Positions 6,681 through 13,060 of a stretch of 31,125 bases of DNA are shown piece by piece; position 1 is the first letter of the stretch; each line of letters opens with the position of its first letter. The stretch covers positions 1-31,125 of the forward strand of contig URLV01000012.1 of assembly GCA_900548725.1 (NCBI GenBank), read 5' to 3'. The translations under genes were made by a program, and so were the position numbers. The notes beneath the pieces are model-generated. The model had not been told where the DNA came from and made no database searches. It worked only from the letters and a program-made list of their open reading frames with translations. The DNA comes from an uncultured Mycoplasmatota bacterium (lineage in GTDB: Bacteria > Bacillota_I > Bacilli_A > RF39 > UBA660).

Positions 6681-8297
6681 ATGAACGAAATATATAATGA
6701 TATAAAAATTAATGAAAAAGGAAGAAATATTTTAATTGGCGGAGCTTGGCCATATGCAAATAGTAGTTTACATTTAGGACATTTAGCAAGTCAATTACCT
6801 GGTGATGTTTTAGCTCGTTATCATAGATTAATGGGAGATAATGTAATGTATGTTTCTGGAAGCGATTGCCATGGTACTCCAATAACAGAAAGAGCAAAAA
6901 AAGAAGGAGTAACTCCAAATAGTATAGCGGAACGTTATCATAATGAATTTGTCGAATCATTTAAAAAAATGAATTTTACCTATAATTTATATACAAAAAC
7001 AGAAAGTGAATTTCATAAAAAAACAGTAGAAAAGTTATTTAAGGAAATATATGATAAAGGATATATTTATGAAAAAATAGAACCTGATAATTATTGTGAA
7101 ACTTGCAAAAAGTTTGTTGCGGATAGAGAACTTTTAACAACTTGTCCAGATTGTGGAAATGAAACTAAAGGTGATCAATGTGATTGTGGACACGTATTTA
7201 CAAAAGAAGAATTAAAAGGTGCTATATGTATTTCGTGTGGAAATAAAACTATATTAAAAGATAATAAAAATTTATATATTGCACTTTCAAGATTACAACC
7301 ACAAATTGAAGAATATGTTAAAAAGAACGAAACAAAATGGAGAAAAAATGCTCAAAATGAAACTAACAAGTATTTAAGCGAAGGTTTACCTGACAGAGCA
7401 GTTACTAGAGATTTAACATGGGGTGTAGATATTCCAGTACCAAATTATGAAGATAAAAAAATGTATGTATGGATAGATGCAGTTTTTGGTTATTTAACAG
7501 CAACTATGGATTATTGTAATAGAAATAATTTAGATTATCGTAATTGGTGGGACAAAGACAAGAATAATATTATGTACATGGTTCACGGAAAAGATAATAT
7601 TACATTCCATAGTATAATATTTCCAGGACTTTTAATATCACTTGAAGATAATTATAAATTACCTGATATGTTAGTATCTTGTGAATACTTAAACTTTAAT
7701 GACCAAAAGTTTTCTAAGAGTAAAGGCATTGGTATGACTGTTTTAGAAGCAACAGAAGAATTTAATATAGACACATTAAGATTCCATCTACTTAGAAATG
7801 GTCCAGAAAAGAGAGATTCAAACTTTGGAATAGATGAATACAATGCCACTCATAATGAAATAAATAACAAATTAGGTAATTTTATAAATAGAACATTAAA
7901 ATTCAAAGGATTAACAAATATTCCAAATGGAAATATGAATGAAGACATGAAAAAATTATTAGAAAAAACATATAAAGATATAACATTCTATATGGAAAAA
8001 ATGGAATTTAGAGAAGTATCAAACATAATAATTAATTTACTTGATAGAGTTAATAAATATTATGATGAAGAAACTCCATGGATTTCATTCAAAGAAGACA
8101 TTAATAAATTTAATGATACTATTTATACTTGTTCTACTGTAATTGCAAACGTTAGTAATTACATTGAACCAATAATGCCTTCTACAGCAGGAAAAATAAG
8201 ATCTTATTTAAGTATAAATGAACCTTGTTGGAATTATATAGAAGCAGAAAAAGATTTAAAATTAAAAAATATAGAAGCATTATTTAATAGACTATAA
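6681..8297 (+). CDS. metG: Methionyl-tRNA synthetase
   Basis: The 538-residue class I synthetase charges tRNA-Met in the cytoplasm. It shows the HLGH version of the HIGH motif at residues 31-34 and the KFSKSKG version of KMSKS at 343-349. The connective-peptide insert has eight cysteines at 139, 142, 155, 158, 167, 169, 183 and 186, enough for two zinc knuckles. An anticodon-binding helical domain fills about 380-538. The C-terminal EMAP/Trbp111-like tRNA-binding domain of longer bacterial MetRS is absent, which is a known shorter form. The start ATG 6681 lies 8 nt after AGAGGTG. It is transcribed alone, with an extended -10 upstream and a strong terminator downstream. No T-box leader fits in the short 5' gap. 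Confidence 0.96.
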   Translation: MNEIYNDIKINEKGRNILIGGAWPYANSSLHLGHLASQLPGDVLARYHRLMGDNVMYVSGSDCHGTPITERAKKEGVTPNSIAERYHNEFVESFKKMNFTYNLYTKTESEFHKKTVEKLFKEIYDKGYIYEKIEPDNYCETCKKFVADRELLTTCPDCGNETKGDQCDCGHVFTKEELKGAICISCGNKTILKDNKNLYIALSRLQPQIEEYVKKNETKWRKNAQNETNKYLSEGLPDRAVTRDLTWGVDIPVPNYEDKKMYVWIDAVFGYLTATMDYCNRNNLDYRNWWDKDKNNIMYMVHGKDNITFHSIIFPGLLISLEDNYKLPDMLVSCEYLNFNDQKFSKSKGIGMTVLEATEEFNIDTLRFHLLRNGPEKRDSNFGIDEYNATHNEINNKLGNFINRTLKFKGLTNIPNGNMNEDMKKLLEKTYKDITFYMEKMEFREVSNIIINLLDRVNKYYDEETPWISFKEDINKFNDTIYTCSTVIANVSNYIEPIMPSTAGKIRSYLSINEPCWNYIEAEKDLKLKNIEALFNRL

Positions 8298-8301
8298 AAT
8301 T

Positions 8302-8327
8302 AACTTACTTTAAATAGTAAGTTTTTT
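8302..8327 (+). terminator. Terminator after metG
   Basis: AACTTACT (8302-8309) and AGTAAGTT (8316-8323) form a perfect 8-bp stem with a 6-nt loop, followed by T residues. Confidence 0.9.
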
Positions 8328-8369
8328 CATGAAATAAGATATTTTACACATAATAATATTGTGATAAAT

Positions 8370-9299
8370 ATGAAAATAAGATTAGGATATGCTTGTATAA
8401 GTAAAATAATAGATACTACATCAAGTAAAACAACAACATTAACGTACTATAATAAATTAGACACAAATAATCAGTCTATAAAAATAGATAATATAATAAA
8501 AGAAAATTTATATAATTTAGAACAAATAATAAAATACAATATAAAAAATAATATACACTTTTTTAGAATGACAGCATCTTTAATACCACTTATAGACATA
8601 CATGATATAGATTTAAATAAATATAAAGATAAATTTATTTATATAGGAAAAATAATTAAAAAAAACAATATGAGAGTAGATGTACATGAAAATGAATACT
8701 GTGTCTTAAACAGTATAAATGCAGAAGTTATTATAAAAAGTATAAAAATGCTAAATAGTTTAAAAAAAGTAATGGATATGTTTAATATAAAGTATAATAT
8801 TATATTACATATAGGAAGTAAAAGTGGTGGATTAAATAAAAGTATAAATAGATTTATAGAAACATTTAACAAACTTGATAATGATTTAAAGAACAAAATA
8901 ATATTAGAAAATGATGATAAAAGTTATAATGTATATCAAACATTAAGATTATGTGAAAAAATAAATATTCCAATGTGTTTAGATATACATCATCATTATT
9001 GTAACAAATGCACAAAAGATATAAATGTTTATATGGAAAGAATACTTAATACCTATAAAAACTGTAGAGTAAAAATGCATTTTTCTAGTCCTAAAAGTAA
9101 AAAAGAAAAAAGAAGTCATAACGAATATATAAACAGCAATGATTTTATAAATTTTATTGCATTTTTAAAACAATATGATAAAGATATAGATATAATGTTA
9201 GAAGCAAAAGCAAAAGATTTAGCCTTAGTAAAATTAGTATATGAATTAAAATTTAAAGAAAATTATAATTTTATAGACGAATCTAGTTTTACTATATAA
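8370..9299 (+). CDS. uvsE: UV DNA damage endonuclease, UvsE type
   Basis: The 309-residue product begins MKIRLGYACIS, the hallmark start of UvsE/UvdE. It carries the metal-site motifs of this TIM-barrel endonuclease: HIGSKSGG, the glutamate of LENDD, CLDIHHHYC, KMHFSSP, and the glutamate and lysine of MLEAKAKD. The enzyme nicks DNA 5' of UV photoproducts and starts an alternative excision-repair route without UvrABC; such genes are frequent in spore formers. I chose ATG 8370 over the in-frame GTG at 8361, because GTGAT at 8361-8365 matches the ATCAC part of the 16S 3' end and can act as a very short-spaced ribosome binding site. There is no visible terminator between it and the next promoter. 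Confidence 0.88.
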   Translation: MKIRLGYACISKIIDTTSSKTTTLTYYNKLDTNNQSIKIDNIIKENLYNLEQIIKYNIKNNIHFFRMTASLIPLIDIHDIDLNKYKDKFIYIGKIIKKNNMRVDVHENEYCVLNSINAEVIIKSIKMLNSLKKVMDMFNIKYNIILHIGSKSGGLNKSINRFIETFNKLDNDLKNKIILENDDKSYNVYQTLRLCEKINIPMCLDIHHHYCNKCTKDINVYMERILNTYKNCRVKMHFSSPKSKKEKRSHNEYINSNDFINFIAFLKQYDKDIDIMLEAKAKDLALVKLVYELKFKENYNFIDESSFTI

Positions 9300-9332
9300 T
9301 GTAAATTAATATAATATTATGTAGATAAATTT

Positions 9333-9361
9333 TAGACAAATATAGTAATATGTGTTATAAT
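9333..9361 (+). promoter_or_regulatory. Promoter of the HD-domain gene
   Basis: TAGACA (9333-9338), a 17-bp spacer and an extended TGTTATAAT -10 (TATAAT 9356-9361). Confidence 0.65.
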
Positions 9362-9384
9362 TTGTTTACTGAGGTGAAAAAATA

Positions 9385-9888
9385 ATGCAAAAAACTGCTG
9401 ATAATATAAGTTTTAATGATATTGCAGATAGTATTATAAATACAAAAAAATTTAATGAATTAAAAAGTGAAAGTCATCACGGACTTACAAGATATATACA
9501 TGTAATGAGAGTATCAAGGTATACTTATAAGATTTCAAAAAAATTAGGAATGGATTATGTCTCAGCAACAAGAGCTGCTTTACTTCATGACTATTTTACA
9601 GAATATGATTTTCATGGAACTAAAGGTATAAAAAAAGGAATAGACCATCCATTAATAGCATATAACAACGCTAGTAAAGAATTTAATTTAAATGAAGTAG
9701 AAAAAAATGCAATAACTTCACATATGTTTCCACTAGGAACTACTATTCCTAAATATAAAGAAAGTTGGGTATTAACATTAGTTGATAAAAGTGTTGCAAC
9801 GTATGAACTTACTAAATTTAAATTTAAAAATGCAATAGCATTATATACAATATTTTTTATAAATATGATATTATTTGGTCAAAGATAA
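9385..9888 (+). CDS. HD-domain metal-dependent phosphohydrolase
   Basis: The 167-residue protein has the HD-superfamily metal ligands in order: H39 (RYIHVMRVS), H68-D69 (LLHDY), H88, H113 (TSHMFP) and D134 (LVDKS). Such enzymes hydrolyse phosphate esters of nucleotides or related molecules with a divalent metal. The substrate cannot be read from the sequence. The start at ATG 9385 has GAGGTGA upstream. The last codons (ILFG) lie inside the terminator stem at 9870-9879, so the hydrophobic tail IALYTIFFINMILFGQR is compact but probably native. The gene stands alone between uvsE and tRNA-Arg. Confidence 0.8.
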   Translation: MQKTADNISFNDIADSIINTKKFNELKSESHHGLTRYIHVMRVSRYTYKISKKLGMDYVSATRAALLHDYFTEYDFHGTKGIKKGIDHPLIAYNNASKEFNLNEVEKNAITSHMFPLGTTIPKYKESWVLTLVDKSVATYELTKFKFKNAIALYTIFFINMILFGQR

Positions 9889-9906
9889 TGCCAAATAATT
9901 TTTTTT
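9870..9906 (+). terminator. Terminator overlapping the HD-domain stop codon
   Basis: ATTATTTGGT (9870-9879) pairs with GCCAAATAAT (9890-9899, one G-U). The stop codon lies in the loop and a long T-run follows. Confidence 0.85.
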
Positions 9907-9907
9907 A

Positions 9908-9916
9908 TGATAGAAT
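9908..9916 (+). promoter_or_regulatory. Extended -10 of tRNA-Arg
   Basis: TGATAGAAT lies just downstream of the HD-gene terminator and 9 bp before the tRNA 5' end; the -35 is not recognisable. Confidence 0.4.
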
Positions 9917-9924
9917 ATAGTTAT

Positions 9925-10001
9925 GTCCTCGTAGCTCAGTAGGATAGAGCAATCGCCTCCTAAGCGATAGGTCGACAGTTCGATTCTGCCCGGGGACACC
10001 A
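9925..10001 (+). tRNA. tRNA-Arg(CCT)
   Basis: The 77-nt gene has acceptor stem GTCCTCG with CGGGGAC, D-arm GCTCAGTAGGATAGAGC, anticodon stem ATCGC/GCGAT with loop CTCCTAA (anticodon CCT), T-loop TTCGATT and an encoded CCA. It reads AGG. The region behind it (to about 12.4 kb) holds few genes and looks accessory. Confidence 0.97.
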
Positions 10002-10005
10002 TTGG
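9997..10005 (+). repeat. Possible left attachment-like repeat at the tRNA-Arg 3' end
   Basis: CACCATTGG spans the tRNA CCA end and recurs exactly at 11739-11747. See the copy there; a minimal element of 1.7 kb would lie between them. No integrase is present in the window. Confidence 0.25.
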
Positions 10006-10039
10006 AAAATTAGTCGAACTAATCGACTTTAAATATATG

Positions 10040-10067
10040 AAAGGTTAATTTCGGTTAACCTTTTTTT
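10040..10067 (+). terminator. Terminator after tRNA-Arg
   Basis: AAAGGTTAA (10040-10048) and TTAACCTTT (10055-10063) form a 9-bp stem with a TTTCGG loop, followed by T residues. Confidence 0.9.
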
Positions 10068-10218
10068 ATGCATTTCATTTTGAAAGAAGTTGATTAGTAT
10101 GCACTTAATAAAGTAAAGATTAGATATTGAAGAAAGTTAAAAAAGGATTAAAAATACTTTAAAAATTCTAAATATCAAATATAAAATTATAAAATGAAAT
10201 ATTATAAGTATTAAAAAC

Positions 10219-10417
10219 ACTAATCTTACTTATATAGAACTACATAAGTTAGTATTATTTAAGGTTCCTGTATTACCATCAACAATTATAAAAATATAAT
10301 AAAAAAAGTACTAACTTTGTGGTCATATAATTTAAGAAATATTAATATTTAGGACACAGGTTATCTTATAAAAACTTTAAATACTGGGATAAACTACCCA
10401 ATGGATAGCTGTTGTCT
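10219..10417 (+). ncRNA. Candidate structured RNA upstream of the orphan 334-residue gene
   Basis: This gene-free stretch carries more complementarity than chance. AAGTTAGTATT (10246-10256) pairs with AGTACTAACTT (10307-10317) over 11 bp with one G-U. The same arm can instead pair with ACTAA and ACTTATATAG upstream (10219-10239). Downstream, 10352-10365 pairs with 10404-10417 (12 of 14 positions), enclosing a TGGG/CCCA hairpin at 10385-10400. The following gene has its own promoter at 10524, so this RNA would be separate from its mRNA. I see no clear promoter for it and recognise no known family; strand is assumed from the neighbour. The rest of the 10068-10555 gap shows nothing else. Confidence 0.35.
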
Positions 10418-10523
10418 GATGCATTATCAATACATAAGTCGGGTACCAAAAAGTAATAAAATATTTGTTAAAATTAAAATTGTTTATAGCAGAGAAAGTT
10501 TGTGTAAAAATCTTAAAAATATA

Positions 10524-10532
10524 TGTTATAAT
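10524..10532 (+). promoter_or_regulatory. Extended -10 promoter of the orphan gene
   Basis: TGTTATAAT (TATAAT 10527-10532) predicts a start near 10539 and a very short leader ahead of AAGGAGGG at 10544-10551. Confidence 0.6.
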
Positions 10533-10555
10533 AATTCATATACAAGGAGGGTTTT

Positions 10556-11560
10556 ATGGTAAATTTAGAACATAAATTAACAGTGGATGACTTAATAGTT
10601 GAGTATATGATGTATAAAGTTAAAAATGGATATGAACCAAGTTTTTTAACAACAGAATTTATAAACTTTCTATATTTTTTTGAAAGTAAGATGTTAGTTG
10701 AAGACTCATTATATGAAAATGAAAAATTGTTTCAAAGATTTTTCGAACGCAAGGCAGAAAGTGATTGGTCTACAACCATAGATTGGAAGACTGATAAAAA
10801 AAAGATAATACCACATATGGATATGGTATACAGTGATAAAGATAATGACTATTTAATTAAAGCAAATTATAAATTAAGCGATTTTGACAGAAGTGTTATA
10901 AATACGTATTTTATGGATAATGGTATAGGACAATATGATGATTTTAAAGGACAAACTTTTAAAATTAGAAATATCATTGGAAAATGGTTAGCAGATTATC
11001 CTAAAAGAAAAATTGATGAGACTATTGAAATAGAAGAACAAAATTTACTTGTAGGAAAGTATATTGCTGCTGAAATTATAACTAATATTTGGAACAGTTA
11101 TATAGATAAACAAATTCAAAATCATACTTGGCCTAGACAGTGCAAAGATATGAATAAATATTTGTTTGAAATGGATTTGGCTAATATTATTGGAACAAAA
11201 TCGATAAAAAAAGATTTAATTGAACTATATAGTGCTCTTTCAAAAAGAATAGCAATTTTATATCAAAAAGAAAAAAAATTAAAAATTAGTTCTTTTTCAA
11301 ATGGATATTTAGCTCATGCAAATTATAAATTATTAATTCAAGGTTACGAGAATGTAATAAGTATTGCTTTTGGAAAATATAACAAATCATTGGAAGTTGA
11401 TTTATCTACTTTAACATTTAAAGAAAGCCATGAAATTGATGAAGTATATAATTGGGATGAAGATCCAGATATAAAAACTACTACTACATCAGTTGGCAAT
11501 AAAAATGTAAAAAAATTAGTTAAAAATCTAGATAATCATAATTCAAATCAAAATGCATAA
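10556..11560 (+). CDS. Orphan 334-residue protein of unknown function
   Basis: The start at ATG 10556 has the best ribosome binding site of the window, AAGGAGGG with 5-nt spacing. I do not recognise the family. The protein has no signal peptide or membrane helix. Residues 1-110 look like a small alpha-helical domain (DDLIVEYMMYKVKNGYEPSF, then FINFLYFFESKM), followed by a DFDRSVINTYFMDNG stretch near 112-126. A long helical body spans about 145-270. The tail is polar: an acidic segment NWDEDPDIK, then NKNVKKLVKNL and Asn-rich residues. No catalytic motif stands out. It sits alone in the island behind tRNA-Arg, between a candidate folded RNA and a hairpin cluster with a type I toxin-antitoxin locus. 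A phage, defence or RNA-binding role is possible but only by location. Confidence 0.7.
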   Translation: MVNLEHKLTVDDLIVEYMMYKVKNGYEPSFLTTEFINFLYFFESKMLVEDSLYENEKLFQRFFERKAESDWSTTIDWKTDKKKIIPHMDMVYSDKDNDYLIKANYKLSDFDRSVINTYFMDNGIGQYDDFKGQTFKIRNIIGKWLADYPKRKIDETIEIEEQNLLVGKYIAAEIITNIWNSYIDKQIQNHTWPRQCKDMNKYLFEMDLANIIGTKSIKKDLIELYSALSKRIAILYQKEKKLKISSFSNGYLAHANYKLLIQGYENVISIAFGKYNKSLEVDLSTLTFKESHEIDEVYNWDEDPDIKTTTTSVGNKNVKKLVKNLDNHNSNQNA

Positions 11561-11595
11561 TTTCATAATTGATATGTAATTAAATTCAAAAAAAT

Positions 11596-11626
11596 ACTAA
11601 ATTCCAGTTTCTACTTGAAATTTAGT
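11596..11626 (+). terminator. Probable hairpin after the orphan gene
   Basis: ACTAAATT (11596-11603) and AATTTAGT (11619-11626) are perfectly complementary. The following AAAATTTG is a poor T-run, so termination may be inefficient. Confidence 0.4.
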
Positions 11627-11683
11627 AAAATTTGAAAATAATTAATGATGATTTTATCTTTTTTTGTTAAAATGTTTATAGAG

Positions 11684-11784
11684 ATTTGATGAATATCAAT
11701 CGTCTTATGCGAAAAGTTGTAGATTATTACGACACTCGCACCATTGGTAATATATGTTCAAACTATTTGAACTTTGATATATAA
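11684..11784 (+). other. Hairpin cluster with a 31-codon open frame
   Basis: This 100-bp stretch has higher GC than its surroundings. It contains four inverted repeats in a row: TTGAT/ATCAA, TGCGA..GTTGT/ACGAC..TCGCA, ACCA/TGGT, and GTTCAAA/TTTGAAC. In one frame it is also open from ATG 11689 to TAA 11784, giving a basic N-terminus with MNINRLMRKVVDYYDT and codons (CGT, CGC, GAC, ACC) unlike the neighbours. There is no ribosome binding site. It could be a structured RNA, a foreign gene fragment or an element end. Confidence 0.3.
11739..11747 (+). repeat. Possible right attachment-like copy of the tRNA-Arg junction
   Basis: CACCATTGG here is identical to the last bases of tRNA-Arg plus flank at 9997-10005. 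Nine identical bases with five G/C are unexpected by chance in such AT-rich DNA, but the match is short. Confidence 0.25.
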
Positions 11785-11851
11785 AAAATATAAATAATAA
11801 GTGCAATAATAATTTATGAAGATTATAATTAAAAAACATATCATACTAAAC

Positions 11852-11879
11852 TTGAATAATATTTTATTTATGGTATAAT
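11852..11879 (+). promoter_or_regulatory. Antitoxin RNA promoter
   Basis: TTGAAT (11852-11857), a 16-bp spacer and an extended TGGTATAAT -10 (TATAAT 11874-11879) point toward the toxin 3' end; start is expected near 11886. Confidence 0.7.
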
Positions 11880-11907
11880 GAATATGTCAAAGAAATTTGC
11901 ATAAAAT

Positions 11908-11950
11908 AAAAAAGGGAAATACTTAACTTTGCCGTGTTGAGTACTTACCC
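11908..11950 (-). terminator. Terminator of the toxin mRNA
   Basis: Read on the minus strand, GGGTAAGTACTCAAC (from 11950) pairs with GTTAAGTATTTCCC (to 11914), with one bulge, one mismatch and one G-U, and runs into TTTTTT. It lies inside the antitoxin transcript, so the two RNAs overlap by roughly 90 nt. Confidence 0.65.
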
Positions 11951-11964
11951 TAATTAATTAGTGC

Positions 11965-12001
11965 AGTACTTAATCTAATGCAGATTGAGTACTATTTTTT
12001 T
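11965..12001 (+). terminator. Terminator of the antitoxin RNA
   Basis: AGTACTTAATCT (11965-11976) pairs with AGATTGAGTACT (11982-11993, one G-U) around a 5-nt loop and is followed by seven T residues. Confidence 0.85.
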
Positions 12002-12081
12002 ATACATAGAATCATAACAGAAACTATTAATAAAATGATAATTAATATTAGAAATGAGATTAGTAAATCTTTTTTCTTCAT
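11992..12081 (-). CDS. Small hydrophobic peptide, probable type I toxin
   Basis: This 29-residue gene reads MKKKDLLISFLILIII for its first 16 residues, then LLIVSVMILCIKK. It is a basic start, one membrane-spanning helix of about 21 residues and a basic end, the profile of pore-forming type I toxins such as TxpA, BsrG or Fst. AAGGAGG lies 9 nt upstream (12091-12097), far too good to be random. In the leader, CCATCTTC can pair with GAAGGAGG around a TAAG loop (12091-12110), which would hide the ribosome binding site, another trait of these systems. Promoter and terminator are both visible on the minus strand, and an antisense RNA covers the 3' end. The exact toxin family is not recognised. Confidence 0.7.
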   Translation of the reverse strand: MKKKDLLISFLILIIILLIVSVMILCIKK

Positions 12082-12090
12082 AATATCAAG

Positions 12091-12110
12091 CCTCCTTCCT
12101 TAGAAGATGG
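12091..12110 (-). promoter_or_regulatory. Hairpin hiding the toxin ribosome binding site
   Basis: On the minus strand CCATCTTC pairs with GAAGGAGG (seven of eight pairs including one G-U) with a TAAG loop, sequestering the AAGGAGG sequence. Confidence 0.5.
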
Positions 12111-12144
12111 CAAGTACTCAACAGTTATAGTATTTCCTAATAAA

Positions 12145-12173
12145 ATTATATAACAAGTATTTATATAAAACAA
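12145..12173 (-). promoter_or_regulatory. Toxin promoter
   Basis: On the minus strand TTGTTT (12168-12173), a 17-bp spacer and TATAAT (12145-12150) give a start near 12138 and a leader of about 57 nt. Between here and the NUDIX gene (12174-12446) I see only AT-rich DNA with a palindrome TATCATTT/AAATGATA near 12193-12209. Confidence 0.7.
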
Positions 12174-12390
12174 GCGAACAAATAAATTTTTTTATCATTT
12201 AAAATGATACCGCCAACCTTATATATCATAATTTATCCTTGTAAACCATTATCTATTTTTTTTAATTGGAAGTCATTATATTAAATGTTATTAAATAATG
12301 TATTAAAAAATAATCTCTATCAAACAATAAATTAATAATAATAAAACTTTTATAAGTTATCAATAAAAATATTATTATACAATTAAATTA

Positions 12391-12408
12391 TGATATACTT
12401 ATTATAAT
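12391..12408 (+). promoter_or_regulatory. Promoter region of the NUDIX gene
   Basis: Two candidate -10 elements, TGATATACT (12391-12399, extended) and TATAAT (12403-12408), lie 39-50 bp before the start codon. Confidence 0.4.
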
Positions 12409-12446
12409 GAAAAATATTTTTAAAATTATATAGAATTGGAGTAAAA

Positions 12447-12974
12447 ATGAAAGAAGTAATATACAACTATGATAACCTAAAAGAAAATGAAATAGATGAA
12501 ATTGTAATAAGATGTAAAGGACTAATAATAAATAATAAAAATGAAATAATGTTAGGTTTTTGTCACAATACATATCAATTTCCTGGAGGTCATTTGGAAG
12601 AAAATGAAACTCTTTTAGATTGCTTAAAAAGAGAAATAAAAGAAGAAACAGGAATAGAATTAGAAGATGATGAAATAAATAAAAATATAATAGAAAAAAA
12701 TACACATTATACTAGAAATTATCGTAATACTAATAAAAATAGAAAAAACGAAATATATTATTACATAATCAAAACAAATAAATTACCTAACATAAATAAT
12801 AGTCATTTAGATAAAGATGAAATAGAAGGAAATTATATTATAAAAATGATTAATATAAATAATATAGAAAACATATTAATAGACAGTATATCATTAAATG
12901 AAATAAATAAAATTATTGTAGAAGAAATGCTGGATGTTATAAACGAATATAAAAAAATATATAATCAAGCTTAA
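12447..12974 (+). CDS. NUDIX hydrolase
   Basis: The 175-residue protein contains a complete NUDIX box at residues 48-70: G48, E54, R62-E63, E66-E67, G69 and a final hydrophobic residue. It is set in the usual FPGGHLEENET and REIKEETGIEL context. NUDIX enzymes cleave nucleoside diphosphates linked to another group, using Mg(2+) held by the REUXEE glutamates. The substrate is not predictable here. Start ATG 12447 follows TTGGAG at a short distance. The tail after residue 110 is Asn/Ile-rich and less conserved. The gene is monocistronic, lying between the toxin-antitoxin locus and the LiaF-like pair, and ends in its own terminator. Confidence 0.9.
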   Translation: MKEVIYNYDNLKENEIDEIVIRCKGLIINNKNEIMLGFCHNTYQFPGGHLEENETLLDCLKREIKEETGIELEDDEINKNIIEKNTHYTRNYRNTNKNRKNEIYYYIIKTNKLPNINNSHLDKDEIEGNYIIKMININNIENILIDSISLNEINKIIVEEMLDVINEYKKIYNQA

Positions 12975-12987
12975 TAAAAGCTTTTTT
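12967..12987 (+). terminator. Terminator after the NUDIX gene
   Basis: AAGCTT (12967-12972) pairs with AAGCTT (12978-12983) around a 5-nt loop and is followed by T residues. The stop codon overlaps the stem. Confidence 0.75.
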
Positions 12988-13009
12988 AATAAAAAAATAT
13001 AATTAATCG

Positions 13010-13038
13010 TTTACAACCACCAAATAAAATAATATAAT
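13010..13038 (+). promoter_or_regulatory. Promoter of the envelope-stress pair
   Basis: TTTACA (13010-13015), exactly 17 bp, then TATAAT (13033-13038). Confidence 0.8.
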
Positions 13039-13060
13039 CTAAGTAGAAAGTGGTGAAAAT

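Larger units (their letters stand above)
11886..12001 (+). ncRNA. Antisense antitoxin RNA of a type I toxin-antitoxin locus
   Basis: A strong extended -10 promoter at 11874 and a perfect 12-bp terminator stem at 11965-11993 with a T-run define a transcript of about 115 nt. It runs against the minus-strand toxin gene: the terminator covers the toxin stop codon (11992-11994), and the rest lies opposite the toxin 3' untranslated region. The layout resembles TxpA/RatA of Bacillus, where the antisense RNA pairs with the toxin mRNA 3' end. GAGTACTTACC near 11938-11948 repeats a GAGTACTTGCC motif in the toxin 5' leader, and both contain the self-complementary AGTACT. That offers a further RNA-RNA contact. 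Confidence 0.6.

Noticed and set aside
8361..8372. Leaderless translation of uvsE and plsC
   Set aside because: The GTGAT just before both starts fits a short-spaced Shine-Dalgarno, and the promoter positions are too uncertain to claim a leaderless mRNA.
10070..10555. rnpB, tmRNA, 6S RNA, group I/II intron or T-box in the gap after tRNA-Arg
   Set aside because: None of the conserved signature sequences of these RNAs was found; the fold remains unassigned.
12190..12210. Palindrome TATCATTT/AAATGATA as terminator
   Set aside because: Its T-run lies on the wrong side for the plus strand and is an A-run on the minus strand.
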